Assembly (NCBI GenBank): GCA_964590395.1
Contig: CAZPVT010000012.1
Span: 1 to 22,214, forward strand
Direction: 5' to 3'
DNA: 22,214 nucleotides
Source of the DNA: JAOABP01 sp964590395
GTDB lineage: Bacteria > Hydrothermota > Tepidihabitantia > Tepidihabitantales > Tepidihabitantaceae
The notes under the pieces were generated by a model. The model had not been told where the DNA came from and made no database searches. It saw only the letters and a program-made list of their open reading frames with translations. Below, one piece after another: positions 1 through 6,272 of the stretch. How positions within the stretch are numbered: the first letter of the stretch is position 1; each line of letters begins with the position of its first letter. Both the position numbers and the translations under genes were made by a program.

Positions 1-164
1 CAGTAGTTTTTGGTTTTGAGAATCTGCTGGGTTTTTTCCACACAGCGCTTATTTAAATCACCAAACTCCTTGGAGCGGTGACCGATCATCCACTGTGCCT
101 GCGCCTTCAGGACCTCCTCCCGCACCTCAGTTGGTCCGGGAACAAATAGTTTCTTATGACTCAT
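1..164 (-). CDS. Class V aminotransferase, N-terminal fragment (cut by window edge)
   Basis: Only the first 54 residues are in the window; the rest lies beyond position 1. The start reads MSHKKLFVPGPTEVREEVL, followed by an MIGHRSKEF stretch. This is the N-terminal signature of PLP-dependent class V aminotransferases (the alanine-glyoxylate / serine-pyruvate aminotransferase group), where the PGPT and GHR segments line the substrate and cofactor pocket. The ATG overlaps the stop codon of the upstream yjbQ-like gene (ATGA), and an AGGAGGAG Shine-Dalgarno lies just before it inside that gene, so the two are cotranscribed and probably translationally coupled. The catalytic lysine is outside the window, so substrate (serine, alanine or phosphoserine type) cannot be decided. 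In family terms it could be the aminotransferase of a serine or glycine pathway; this is inference. Confidence 0.8.
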   Translation of the reverse strand, partial: MSHKKLFVPGPTEVREEVLKAQAQWMIGHRSKEFGDLNKRCVEKTQQILKTKNY

Positions 165-580
165 TGCTCCTCCTGTAGTTTATTGCCAATTAGTTGCACA
201 AAACACCGGCGCTGCCGGGGTCCATCAAACTCGCAGAAGAAAATCCCTTGCCATCTGCCCAGTGCCAGACGGCTATTTTCCACCGGTATCACCACCGAAC
301 AACCAACCAGCACCGACTTGATATGGGCATCAGCATTGCCTTCAGTGTGCTGATAACCGGCACCGGCAGGAACCAGCCGGTTTAATGTTGCGATGATATC
401 ACAAGCCACATCCGGGTCATAACTTTCGTTTATAGTAACTGCCGCGGTCGTATGGGGAACATAAAGGATGCAGATGCCGGAAGTGATGCCGCTTTTACTC
501 ACCAGTTCCGCAACCTGGCTGGTGATGTCCACCAGTTCGTTACGATGGCGTGTGGTAACGCTGATAGAATCCATACCCAT
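161..580 (-). CDS. yjbQ: YjbQ/UPF0047 family protein (secondary thiamine-phosphate synthase-like)
   Basis: The 139-residue product has the usual family length and nearly all family hallmarks: YVPHTTAAVTINE (residues 40-52), LVPAGAGYQHTEGNADAHIK (69-88), GRWQ (108-111) and FDGPR (118-122). The conserved histidines (about 43, 78 and 86) form the presumed metal or catalytic site. The E. coli homologue can replace thiamine-phosphate synthase weakly, which is the origin of the family name; the physiological role remains uncertain. A thiamine gene, thiL, lies about 1.1 kb away on the other strand, which is only suggestive. The gene has its own promoter (TTGACA at 607-612, TAACAT at 585-590) and no Shine-Dalgarno. 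The annotated ATG begins only five bases after the -10, so the in-frame ATG at 572-574 may be the true start. It overlaps the downstream aminotransferase by four bases. Confidence 0.88.
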   Translation of the reverse strand: MGMDSISVTTRHRNELVDITSQVAELVSKSGITSGICILYVPHTTAAVTINESYDPDVACDIIATLNRLVPAGAGYQHTEGNADAHIKSVLVGCSVVIPVENSRLALGRWQGIFFCEFDGPRQRRCFVQLIGNKLQEEQ

Positions 581-584
581 CTTA

Positions 585-612
585 ATGTTAGCCAGTTTTG
601 CACCAGTGTCAA
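585..612 (-). promoter_or_regulatory. Promoter of the yjbQ-aminotransferase operon
   Basis: On the minus strand TTGACA (612-607) and TAACAT (590-585) are separated by 16 bases. The predicted transcription start falls on or next to the first ATG codons at 580 and 574, so the mRNA should be leaderless or have a leader of a few bases. Confidence 0.6.
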
Positions 613-684
613 GACAAGGGAAAGTTAAATACTTTTTAGCTATTAAATAGCAGGACGATGGACTGTTATGAGAAAACTTTTAAC

Positions 685-1230
685 TTAAGTCATCCAGACT
701 TTAACCAGCGGGGTTCGTATTTCACCATGATTCCACGGAAGAACACCAATCACCATAAATCGTTTCACCATAAATCCGTTTTTATTTGAAAAATTGTTGC
801 TCATAGCCATCAGTTTTTCAACCACTTCATCAAAGTTCGCCTGGTTAGCCGGTTCAAATATAAACAGGCGGTATTCACAATCTGCAATAACCAATTTCAG
901 ATAGTCTTCCAGTATCTCAGTAAGGGTGGCTGTTCTCTCCCATACAATTTCACAGGCGAATTTCACACCCCGAAAATTATTCCAGTCTAATGTATTTGAT
1001 GAGGTTTTTATCCAGCAGATGTCCCAGAGCCATTCGCCCCGGTCTTTTTCCCCGTAGTTGGCACAGGTTACCATATTATGGTTTTTGCCTAACTGCACGA
1101 GTTCTTTAGTAATTGCAATTGTCCAGGACGTTGTAGATGGCAAGGTTCGTTGTTCATAAATTTCTTTACAAGCCATTTCTACTGCATTGAGCATTTTCTC
1201 TTCTAATTCGGTCATTTCTACTTCTTTCAT
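685..1230 (-). CDS. Hypothetical protein, possible restriction-endonuclease-like fold
   Basis: I do not recognise this 181-residue protein with certainty. It has no signal peptide and no membrane segment. It is rich in Trp, Asn and acidic residues. The order EWLWDICWIK, then CEIVWE, then ILEDYLKLVIADCEYRLFIFEP resembles a family of conserved hypothetical proteins in which an Asp in the first strand and a Glu in the second fit a PD-(D/E)xK-like core, but the canonical E-x-K is not visible. Nuclease activity is therefore unproven. The start is well supported: AAAGGAGGT lies five bases before the ATG. The sequence is visibly more AT-rich than the neighbouring genes, and the gene sits alone between thiL and the yjbQ unit, which would fit a horizontally acquired accessory gene. 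A promoter and a palindrome lie upstream. Confidence 0.7.
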   Translation of the reverse strand: MKEVEMTELEEKMLNAVEMACKEIYEQRTLPSTTSWTIAITKELVQLGKNHNMVTCANYGEKDRGEWLWDICWIKTSSNTLDWNNFRGVKFACEIVWERTATLTEILEDYLKLVIADCEYRLFIFEPANQANFDEVVEKLMAMSNNFSNKNGFMVKRFMVIGVLPWNHGEIRTPLVKVWMT

Positions 1231-1257
1231 TTTTACCTCCTTTTCTTTTTAAGTCAC

Positions 1258-1285
1258 AGACTATTATCGTATCGTCTAATGTCAA
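1258..1285 (-). promoter_or_regulatory. Weak promoter of the hypothetical gene at 685-1230
   Basis: TTGACA (1285-1280, minus strand) lies 16 bases from a poor -10, TAGTCT (1263-1258). TAATAG is a better -10 match, but it sits only 13 bases after the -35. A leader of about 20 bases would contain the AAAGGAGGT ribosome site. Confidence 0.35.
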
Positions 1286-1293
1286 CAAATATT

Positions 1294-1311
1294 TTTAACC
1301 TATAGGTTAAA
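1294..1311. promoter_or_regulatory. Perfect 18-bp palindrome (candidate operator)
   Basis: TTTAACC-TATA-GGTTAAA is an exact inverted repeat that ends eight bases upstream of the -35 of the hypothetical gene at 685-1230. The position suits an activator or an upstream operator. The binding protein is unknown. Confidence 0.4.
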
Positions 1312-1631
1312 TTTTTGTTTTTGGGTTAATGCGGATTAAGTTTCGTAATTTAATGGAGTTATCTAAAATTTTTGCTATTTTTTGACCCCATCCCCAGAAC
1401 CGTATCCCCAAGGATTGTAATATTGGTGCTGAATGTGGGTTTAAGGATGGGTTGAAGATGAGTTTGGGCTGGGGTAAACAGGATGGTCGTTGGTATGCTC
1501 CTGAAATGGGTTTTTATCTGGATAGGGCTTGGGGTTGTGAGTGGGACAGGAGTAACGGTTTTCGCCGGGGTATTCAGCCGGGTTGTGATAAGAGCGGAAG
1601 GGATTGTCTGCCCGGGTTTTGATGTTATGGT
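1312..1631. other. Gene-poor, G-rich spacer with no convincing gene
   Basis: No start-to-stop reading frame of normal length is present. The plus strand carries about a dozen runs of three or four G between 1436 and 1640. Both a plus-strand frame (about 1387-1622) and a minus-strand frame are open for more than 70 codons. The longest ATG-initiated stretch in the plus frame is about 54 codons and has no ribosome site. The protein readings look biased (Gly/Trp/Cys on one strand, Asn/Pro/His on the other), as expected from skewed DNA. It may be a decayed gene or a structured spacer. Confidence 0.4.
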
Positions 1632-1660
1632 TTCGGGCAGGCTTAAATAACTTGCCCGAA
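1632..1660. promoter_or_regulatory. Hairpin upstream of thiL, overlapping its -35
   Basis: TTCGGGCA, 13 bases, then TGCCCGAA form an exact 8-bp inverted repeat; a G-T and a G-C pair can extend it to 10 bp. Its right arm contains the putative -35 of thiL. It could be an operator or the end of an upstream transcript, although the short T run begins only after several intervening bases. Confidence 0.45.
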
Positions 1661-1679
1661 GGTTAGTTTTTGTTATGAT
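1652..1679 (+). promoter_or_regulatory. thiL promoter (extended -10)
   Basis: A TTGCCC -35 (1652-1657), a 16-base spacer and TATGAT (1674-1679) preceded by TG (an extended -10) place the transcription start seven bases on, exactly at the GTG start codon of thiL (1686). Confidence 0.5.
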
Positions 1680-1685
1680 AAGGTT

Positions 1686-2645
1686 GTGCAGGTTGGCAGA
1701 CTGGGTGAAGAGCGGTTGATTGAGTTAATTCAGCAAACGGTGAAGAGCCGGGGTAATCTGCACCTCGGTATCGGCGATGACGCGCTGGTGCTTGCTGATG
1801 GGCTGACGGTGATGACCACCGATGCCTATGCTGAGGGGGTGCATTTTGATCTGGGTTATATGAGTTATTACGATGTCGGGACAAGGTGTGCGAGTGCCTG
1901 TCTGTCTGATATTGTGGCGATGGGGGCTGAGCCACTGGTGATGGTGGTTGCTCTGGCAATACCGCCTCAGACCGATAGTCGTGAGGTCAAGTGGCTTTAT
2001 CAGGGGATGGAAAAGGTGTGCGGTTTGCTGGGATGTGAAATTGGTGGTGGTGATATCATCAGGTTTGATCGGCTGGTAGTTACCCTGACTGCGCTCGGCA
2101 GGACCAATAGACCGATTTACCGGTCAGGTGCTAAACCGGGTGATTTTCTATATCTTACCGGTTATGCGGGACTGGCAGAGATAGGACGGTTGGTTTTGAA
2201 GAAGGGGCTTTCGCAAACTGGAAAGTTTAAGTTTGCAGTGATAAGGCATCTTTTTCCTCTGCCTAGGCTCGGGGTGTTAAAGCGGCTCAGAGAGCATATT
2301 AACGCTTTGATTGACACTTCAGACGGGCTGGCAACCGATGCCCGGCACCTGAGTAAGATGAGCGGAGTCCGGATCGTGATTGAGCCGGAGCGGATTCCAG
2401 TTCATCCGGCGACACGGCGGTTTTGTCAAGAGGAGGGTATAGTACCAGAGGGTTTTGCCCTGATTAGTGGCGAGGATTATGAACTGCTTTTTACTACCCG
2501 GCAGGTTTTACCTGAACGGATTGACAGGATTCCGTTGACCAGAATCGGCAGGGTTGAAGCGGGCAGTGGTGTGTACCTTGAGCAGGAAAACAGGCGCACT
2601 CGCCTGAAAGTCTCAGGTTATGACCACCTGAAACCAGCCCCCTGA
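1686..2645 (+). CDS. thiL: Thiamine-monophosphate kinase
   Basis: ThiL phosphorylates thiamine monophosphate with ATP to thiamine diphosphate, the last step of cofactor synthesis, in the cytoplasm. The 319-residue product has the family length and the AIR-synthase-like motifs in order: GIGDDA (28-33, metal/ATP-binding aspartates), TTDAYAEGVHF (44-54), SDIVAMGA (74-81), GGDIIR (121-126) and the C-terminal DTSDGLATDA (210-219). A GEDYELLF segment near residue 260 is also typical. The start is GTG; no in-frame alternative fits the family N-terminus (a LGE motif near residue 6), and the codon lies exactly where transcription should begin, so a leaderless mRNA is likely. It stands alone as a single-gene unit, followed by a repeat island. 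No thiamine (TPP) riboswitch is visible upstream. Confidence 0.95.
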   Translation: MQVGRLGEERLIELIQQTVKSRGNLHLGIGDDALVLADGLTVMTTDAYAEGVHFDLGYMSYYDVGTRCASACLSDIVAMGAEPLVMVVALAIPPQTDSREVKWLYQGMEKVCGLLGCEIGGGDIIRFDRLVVTLTALGRTNRPIYRSGAKPGDFLYLTGYAGLAEIGRLVLKKGLSQTGKFKFAVIRHLFPLPRLGVLKRLREHINALIDTSDGLATDARHLSKMSGVRIVIEPERIPVHPATRRFCQEEGIVPEGFALISGEDYELLFTTRQVLPERIDRIPLTRIGRVEAGSGVYLEQENRRTRLKVSGYDHLKPAP

Positions 2646-2658
2646 GGACGTTTTTCCA

Positions 2659-2700
2659 GTCATTCCGCTCTGCCAGAGGGTGGCAGAACGTTCGCAATGA
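2659..2700. repeat. Short palindromic repeat related to the larger element downstream
   Basis: The segment runs from GTCATTCCG to CGCAATGA and is centred on a hairpin, TCTGCCA-GAGGG-TGGCAGA (2669-2687). The CTGCC/GGCAG hairpin and the CGCAATGA end also occur in the right half of the 123-bp element at 2740-2862, so this looks like a deleted copy. It starts 14 bases after the thiL stop and may also protect or end that transcript. Confidence 0.5.
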
Positions 2701-2739
2701 TGCGCCCTCTTTCTGTAATTACGAACCGGCTTACTCACC

Positions 2740-2862
2740 TGTCATTGCGAGCGGTAGTGAAGCAATCTCCTCTCATGTAATCCCAGTTTGACCGCATAGA
2801 GATTGCTTGTGGCTTTCGCCACCTGCCAAGGGCAGAGCTCGCTATCGCTCTTCGCAATGACA
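2740..2862. mobile_element. MITE-like palindromic repeat element
   Basis: This 123-bp element begins with TGTCATTGCGA and ends with TCGCAATGACA, an exact 11-bp terminal inverted repeat. Inside, AGCAATCTC (2761-2769) and GAGATTGCT (2799-2807) form a second inverted pair, and CTGCC-AAG-GGCAG (2823-2835) a third. The arrangement GTCATTGCGA...GAAGCAATCTC...GAGATTGC...CGCAATGAC is a widespread dispersed repeat in many uncultivated and deep-branching bacterial genomes. It has no coding capacity; reading frames through it are by-products of the palindromes. It would need a transposase supplied elsewhere, if it is still mobile at all. Confidence 0.7.
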
Positions 2863-2888
2863 GAAAAAGCAGAGCGCAAAGGGGGTAT

Positions 2889-2941
2889 GTTAACAAAATG
2901 TGGATAACCCTGTTGATAACTTACTGTTAAGGAATTGTTAA
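2889..2941. promoter_or_regulatory. Cluster of DnaA-box-like words upstream of nrdR
   Basis: TGTGGATAA (2899-2907) is the exact complement of the classical DnaA box TTATCCACA. TGTTGATAA (2911-2919) differs by one base. TGTTAA words begin at 2889, 2925 and 2936. All point the same way, 10-14 bases apart. An AT-rich stretch follows (about 2941-3090). The cluster could regulate the nrd operon or be a replication-related site; which, if either, cannot be told from sequence alone. Confidence 0.4.
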
Positions 2942-3048
2942 CCCTTGATAAATACATTAATATTCGTTTATATTTGTTTTCGTGGTGGCTGGATATAAGA
3001 AATATTTTATCAATGTGTTATAAAGATGCTCCTATTTTTTATTTTTGC

Positions 3049-3077
3049 TTGACATTCAATATGTAGTGCTGTATTAT
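3049..3077 (+). promoter_or_regulatory. nrdR-nrdD promoter
   Basis: TTGACA (3049-3054), exactly 17 bases, then TATTAT (3072-3077). Transcription should start near 3084, leaving a leader of about eight bases before the ATG at 3092, with no Shine-Dalgarno. Confidence 0.7.
3054..3069. promoter_or_regulatory. NrdR box 1
   Basis: ATTCAATATGTAGTGC matches the NrdR consensus (acaCtAtATaTaGtgt) at 11 of 16 positions and lies between the -35 and -10. Its distance to box 2 is 31 bp, the three-helical-turn spacing typical of NrdR operators. Confidence 0.7.
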
Positions 3078-3084
3078 ATGGCTA

Positions 3085-3100
3085 ATACTATATGAAGTGT
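3085..3100. promoter_or_regulatory. NrdR box 2, overlapping the nrdR start codon
   Basis: ATACTATATGAAGTGT matches the NrdR consensus at 13 of 16 positions. It lies just downstream of the predicted transcription start and includes the ATG of nrdR (3092-3094), so the same bases serve as operator and coding sequence. Confidence 0.75.
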
Positions 3101-3583
3101 CCTTTTTGTGGGTGTGAAGAGGACCGGGTTTTGGATTCCAGGTCGGTGCAGGAGGGTTCGGCGATAAGGAGGCGACGAGAGTGCGTTAGTTGTGAAAAGC
3201 GCTGGACAACATATGAGTATGTGGAGCGAACTCCGCTAATGGTGATTAAGCGTGATGGAAGGCGGGAGCCTTATGATCGGCAGAAGGTGGTGCAGGGGGT
3301 AATGCTTGCCTGCCGGAAAAGGCCGGTGGGTCGAGATGAGGTTGAGCGATTGGTCGACCGAGTCGAGGGTGAAATTGAGGCGACGGGAAAAGCAGAAATA
3401 AGTTCTGCTGAGTTGGGTGAAATGGTGCTTAAGCAGTTAATTAATCTTGACCCTGTCGCTTATGTGCGATTTGCCTCGGTGTACCGTCAGTTTAAGAGTC
3501 CAGAGGAGTTTATGGATGAATTAGGAAGGTTGGCAAAAGGAGGTAATAGTGGGGAAAGGGAAACGTTTGCCAGTAACGCATAA
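3092..3583 (+). CDS. nrdR: Transcriptional repressor NrdR
   Basis: NrdR senses dATP/ATP and represses ribonucleotide reductase genes. The 163-residue protein has the N-terminal zinc ribbon (Cys3, Cys6, Cys31, Cys34, in CPFCG and CVSC) with the basic RRRREC stretch used in DNA contact, then an ATP-cone domain (about 49-139) containing VIKRDGRREPYDRQKV. Its length is normal (150-165). The start codon lies inside an NrdR box and the promoter carries a second box 31 bp upstream, so autoregulation together with nrdD is strongly implied. The 3' end overlaps nrdD by 35 bp in another frame, and the nrdD ribosome site lies within nrdR. The last 15 or so residues (after LAKGG) are an unconserved-looking tail created by this overlap. 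Confidence 0.96.
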   Translation: MKCPFCGCEEDRVLDSRSVQEGSAIRRRRECVSCEKRWTTYEYVERTPLMVIKRDGRREPYDRQKVVQGVMLACRKRPVGRDEVERLVDRVEGEIEATGKAEISSAELGEMVLKQLINLDPVAYVRFASVYRQFKSPEEFMDELGRLAKGGNSGERETFASNA

Positions 3584-6086
3584 TGAGGCATTGGGTGATA
3601 ATAGAAAAATTCAGGAAAAGAATCGGGTGCGATTCAAAAAGGTGCAGAAGCGATCAGGGGAGATGGTTGAGTTTGAGATCAAGAAGATTGCCGCTTCAAT
3701 TTTTAAGGCGGCGCGGTCGGTGGGGGGGGAGGATTATGCCCGTGCCAAGTTTCTGGCTGAGCAGGTGGTTAAGCATCTTTACGAACAGCGCGGTCCCTAT
3801 ATTCCGACTGTTGACGAGGTCGGCGATGCGGTAGAAAAGGTGCTGATCGAGAACGGCCACGCCCAGACCGCCAAGGCATACATTTTGATGCGCGAGACAC
3901 GAGCAAGGGCAAGGCGACGGCATTTAGCCCGGATCAAGCCGACACTTGCTGGACAGCGCGATACCACCGAGTTTGCGCTGTTTGTCCGTTCTTCAGACGA
4001 TACCATTAACCGCTGGGACCGTAATCGGATCACCCGCACCCTAGTCCGGGAAACCTGTTTAGAACTAAGTAAGGCGGAAGCCATTGCTCGAGAGGTTGAG
4101 GAGACAATTGTCAATGCCAATGTGAAGCGGGTGACTTCCAGTCTGGTGCGGGAGCTGGTGAATGCCAAGTTGGTGGAGTACGGTCTGGAAGAATATCGTC
4201 GGCGCCATACCCGATTAGGGGTGCCGATCGCTGATGTGGAGAATCTAATCCTTTATAAGAACCGGGAGAATGCCAACACACCACATAATCCCGAGGCGAC
4301 CAATATGACCCTGGCAGAGTGGACACTGAAGCAGTTTGCGCTCTCTTCGGTGTTTGATTCGGATATCGCGGATGCCCACACCTGGGGTGATATTCACCTG
4401 CATGACTTGGGCTTTATCAATCGGCCCTACTGTTCAGGGCAGTCGCTGGAGTATGTCAAGAAGTTTGGTCTGAATCTGCCCAATGCGCTGTCAATGGCGA
4501 AACCGGCAAAACATCCCGAGACCCTGCTGGCACATATGGTCAAGTTTTCTGCAGCACTGCAGGGGCATTTTGCGGGGGCAATCGGCTGGGATGCGGTGAA
4601 TATCTTTTTTGCGCCGTTTCTCGTGGGGATGTCGGATCGAGATATCCACCAGTTAGCGCAGATGCTGGTCTTTGAGTATTCCCAGCAGAATGTCGCGCGG
4701 GGTGGCCAGGCGATATTTTCGGATATCAATCTCTACTGGGAGATGCCCGCACACTTTGCGGATGTGCCGGCAATTGGTCCGAGTGGAGAATACACCGGGA
4801 AAAAGTACGGTGAGTATCTCCGGGAGGCACAGCGGTTTGTTTGGGCGATATTCGATATCTATAAGGAGGGTGATGGTTCAGGAAGACCGTTTTTCTTCCC
4901 CAAGCCGCTGGTGCATCTAACTGAGAACTTCTTCCGTACCGAGGGGTATCAGGATTTTCTCCTCCACATCTCTGATGTTGCCGCAGACAAGGGTAATACC
5001 TATTTTGTGTTTGACCGGGGAAAGACGGCTAAGGTCAGTGAGTGCTGTCGGCTGAGTTTTAAACTGGATGATCAGGACCTTGCCGATGCTCAGACGCCGT
5101 GGAAGATGCGCTACTGCGCCCTGCAGAATGTAACCATCAACCTCCCCCGAATTGCCTTTCTGGCTAATCACGACGACGAGCAATTGTTCCGGCTGTTAAA
5201 GGAGCGACTGGCAATGGTGGTGCGGGCGCATCAGCAGAAGCGGACATTCATTGAGACCCTGCTTTCCCTGAAAGCCGAGGGACCGCTGGCATTGCTCACG
5301 ATGGATGCGGATGGTGAGCCGTATCTGCGGGTCCACCGTGTGAACTATCTCGTCGGAGTTTTGGGATTGAATGAGATGGTGCAGTATCATACCGGCAAGC
5401 AGTTACACGAGAGCGAAGAGGCATTTCGGTTCGGATTGAAGGTGATGGCACTGCTCAACTTAGAAGCCCGCAAATTGGCAGAACAGAACAACATCCGGCT
5501 GGTGATTGAGCAGACGCCCGCGGAGTCAACCGCTTTCCGGCTGGCGAAGCTGGACTTAGAGCTTTATTCGGAACCAGCCCTGCAGGTCGTCAAGGGCGAT
5601 ATCCAGAACGGTGCGGTGTATTATACGAACTCTACCTATCTAAATGTCAGCGCCGCGCTCGATCCGATTGAGCGGGTTTATCTGGAAGGTAAGTTTCACG
5701 ATATGATCGAAGCGGGGGCGCTCACCCATATCTGGCTGGCAGATGCCCACCCACCGAAGGAGTCGATCGCCAATTTTGTCGTGAAAACCTATAATTATGC
5801 CCGTAACGCCCAGATCGCTTTCTCGCCCGAGTTTACCACCTGCGTCCAGTGCCATCGGACGAGCCGGGGTTTAAACAGCACCTGCCCCTACTGCCACTCG
5901 GCAAATGTTGACCATATCACCCGGGTTACCGGTTATTTCTCACGGGTGTCCGGCTGGAATGCTGGCAAGAAGCAGGAGTTGAAAGACCGGTTCAAGAGTG
6001 ACCTGGTGCACGTTAATGTGGTAAATGTACCGATGCGGCACTTTCAGAACCGTAATGGCGCGTGTTGCGGTTCGGGGCAAGCCTAG
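3549..6086 (+). CDS. nrdD: Anaerobic (class III) ribonucleoside-triphosphate reductase
   Basis: NrdD reduces ribonucleoside triphosphates to deoxy forms with a glycyl radical, without oxygen. The 845-residue protein starts at GTG, with AAAGGAGG five bases before it. An ATP-cone occupies about residues 28-120; a second cone-like segment (about 140-230, FVRSSDDTINRWDRNRI...RELVNAK) follows, as in archaeal and thermophile enzymes. The catalytic barrel follows, with NRPYCSGQSLE (Cys295, probable thiyl-radical site by position), the SECCRLSFK segment (497-505) and TPAEST (656-661). Zinc cysteines 765, 768, 779 and 782 precede the glycyl-radical loop RVTGYFS (Gly795). After this the chain continues some 50 residues and ends ACCGSGQA, with two adjacent cysteines that might shuttle reducing equivalents (inference). 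The radical SAM activase NrdG is not next to it in this window. Confidence 0.96.
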   Translation: MGKGKRLPVTHNEALGDNRKIQEKNRVRFKKVQKRSGEMVEFEIKKIAASIFKAARSVGGEDYARAKFLAEQVVKHLYEQRGPYIPTVDEVGDAVEKVLIENGHAQTAKAYILMRETRARARRRHLARIKPTLAGQRDTTEFALFVRSSDDTINRWDRNRITRTLVRETCLELSKAEAIAREVEETIVNANVKRVTSSLVRELVNAKLVEYGLEEYRRRHTRLGVPIADVENLILYKNRENANTPHNPEATNMTLAEWTLKQFALSSVFDSDIADAHTWGDIHLHDLGFINRPYCSGQSLEYVKKFGLNLPNALSMAKPAKHPETLLAHMVKFSAALQGHFAGAIGWDAVNIFFAPFLVGMSDRDIHQLAQMLVFEYSQQNVARGGQAIFSDINLYWEMPAHFADVPAIGPSGEYTGKKYGEYLREAQRFVWAIFDIYKEGDGSGRPFFFPKPLVHLTENFFRTEGYQDFLLHISDVAADKGNTYFVFDRGKTAKVSECCRLSFKLDDQDLADAQTPWKMRYCALQNVTINLPRIAFLANHDDEQLFRLLKERLAMVVRAHQQKRTFIETLLSLKAEGPLALLTMDADGEPYLRVHRVNYLVGVLGLNEMVQYHTGKQLHESEEAFRFGLKVMALLNLEARKLAEQNNIRLVIEQTPAESTAFRLAKLDLELYSEPALQVVKGDIQNGAVYYTNSTYLNVSAALDPIERVYLEGKFHDMIEAGALTHIWLADAHPPKESIANFVVKTYNYARNAQIAFSPEFTTCVQCHRTSRGLNSTCPYCHSANVDHITRVTGYFSRVSGWNAGKKQELKDRFKSDLVHVNVVNVPMRHFQNRNGACCGSGQA

Positions 6087-6272
6087 CTTCCGTAACGAAG
6101 TGGTGACCAGCTATCCGAATGGCAATCTGATGGTGATGGTAAAGGCGCCGCCGGTTGGGGCGCGGCTAATGATGCAGTTATCAGACTGCTCGCCGGGTTT
6201 TCCCGGATGCCGAAGAGTTCAATCCGGCTGGTCTAGGTGCCCGGTCCCGGCAGAAGTTTTTAAGGTCGGTGC

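Noticed and set aside
624..656. GCTATT/AATAGC palindrome between the orphan gene and yjbQ as a terminator
   Set aside because: The stem is short and AT-rich, and on the strand of the upstream gene it is followed by A, not T.
2742..2957. A 71-codon minus-strand frame in the repeat island
   Set aside because: It runs through the palindromic element and the DnaA-box cluster; its protein is explained by the repeats.
6193..6206. CCGGG-TTTT-CCCGG hairpin between nrdD and rng as a terminator
   Set aside because: The stem is only five base pairs and no T run follows on either strand.
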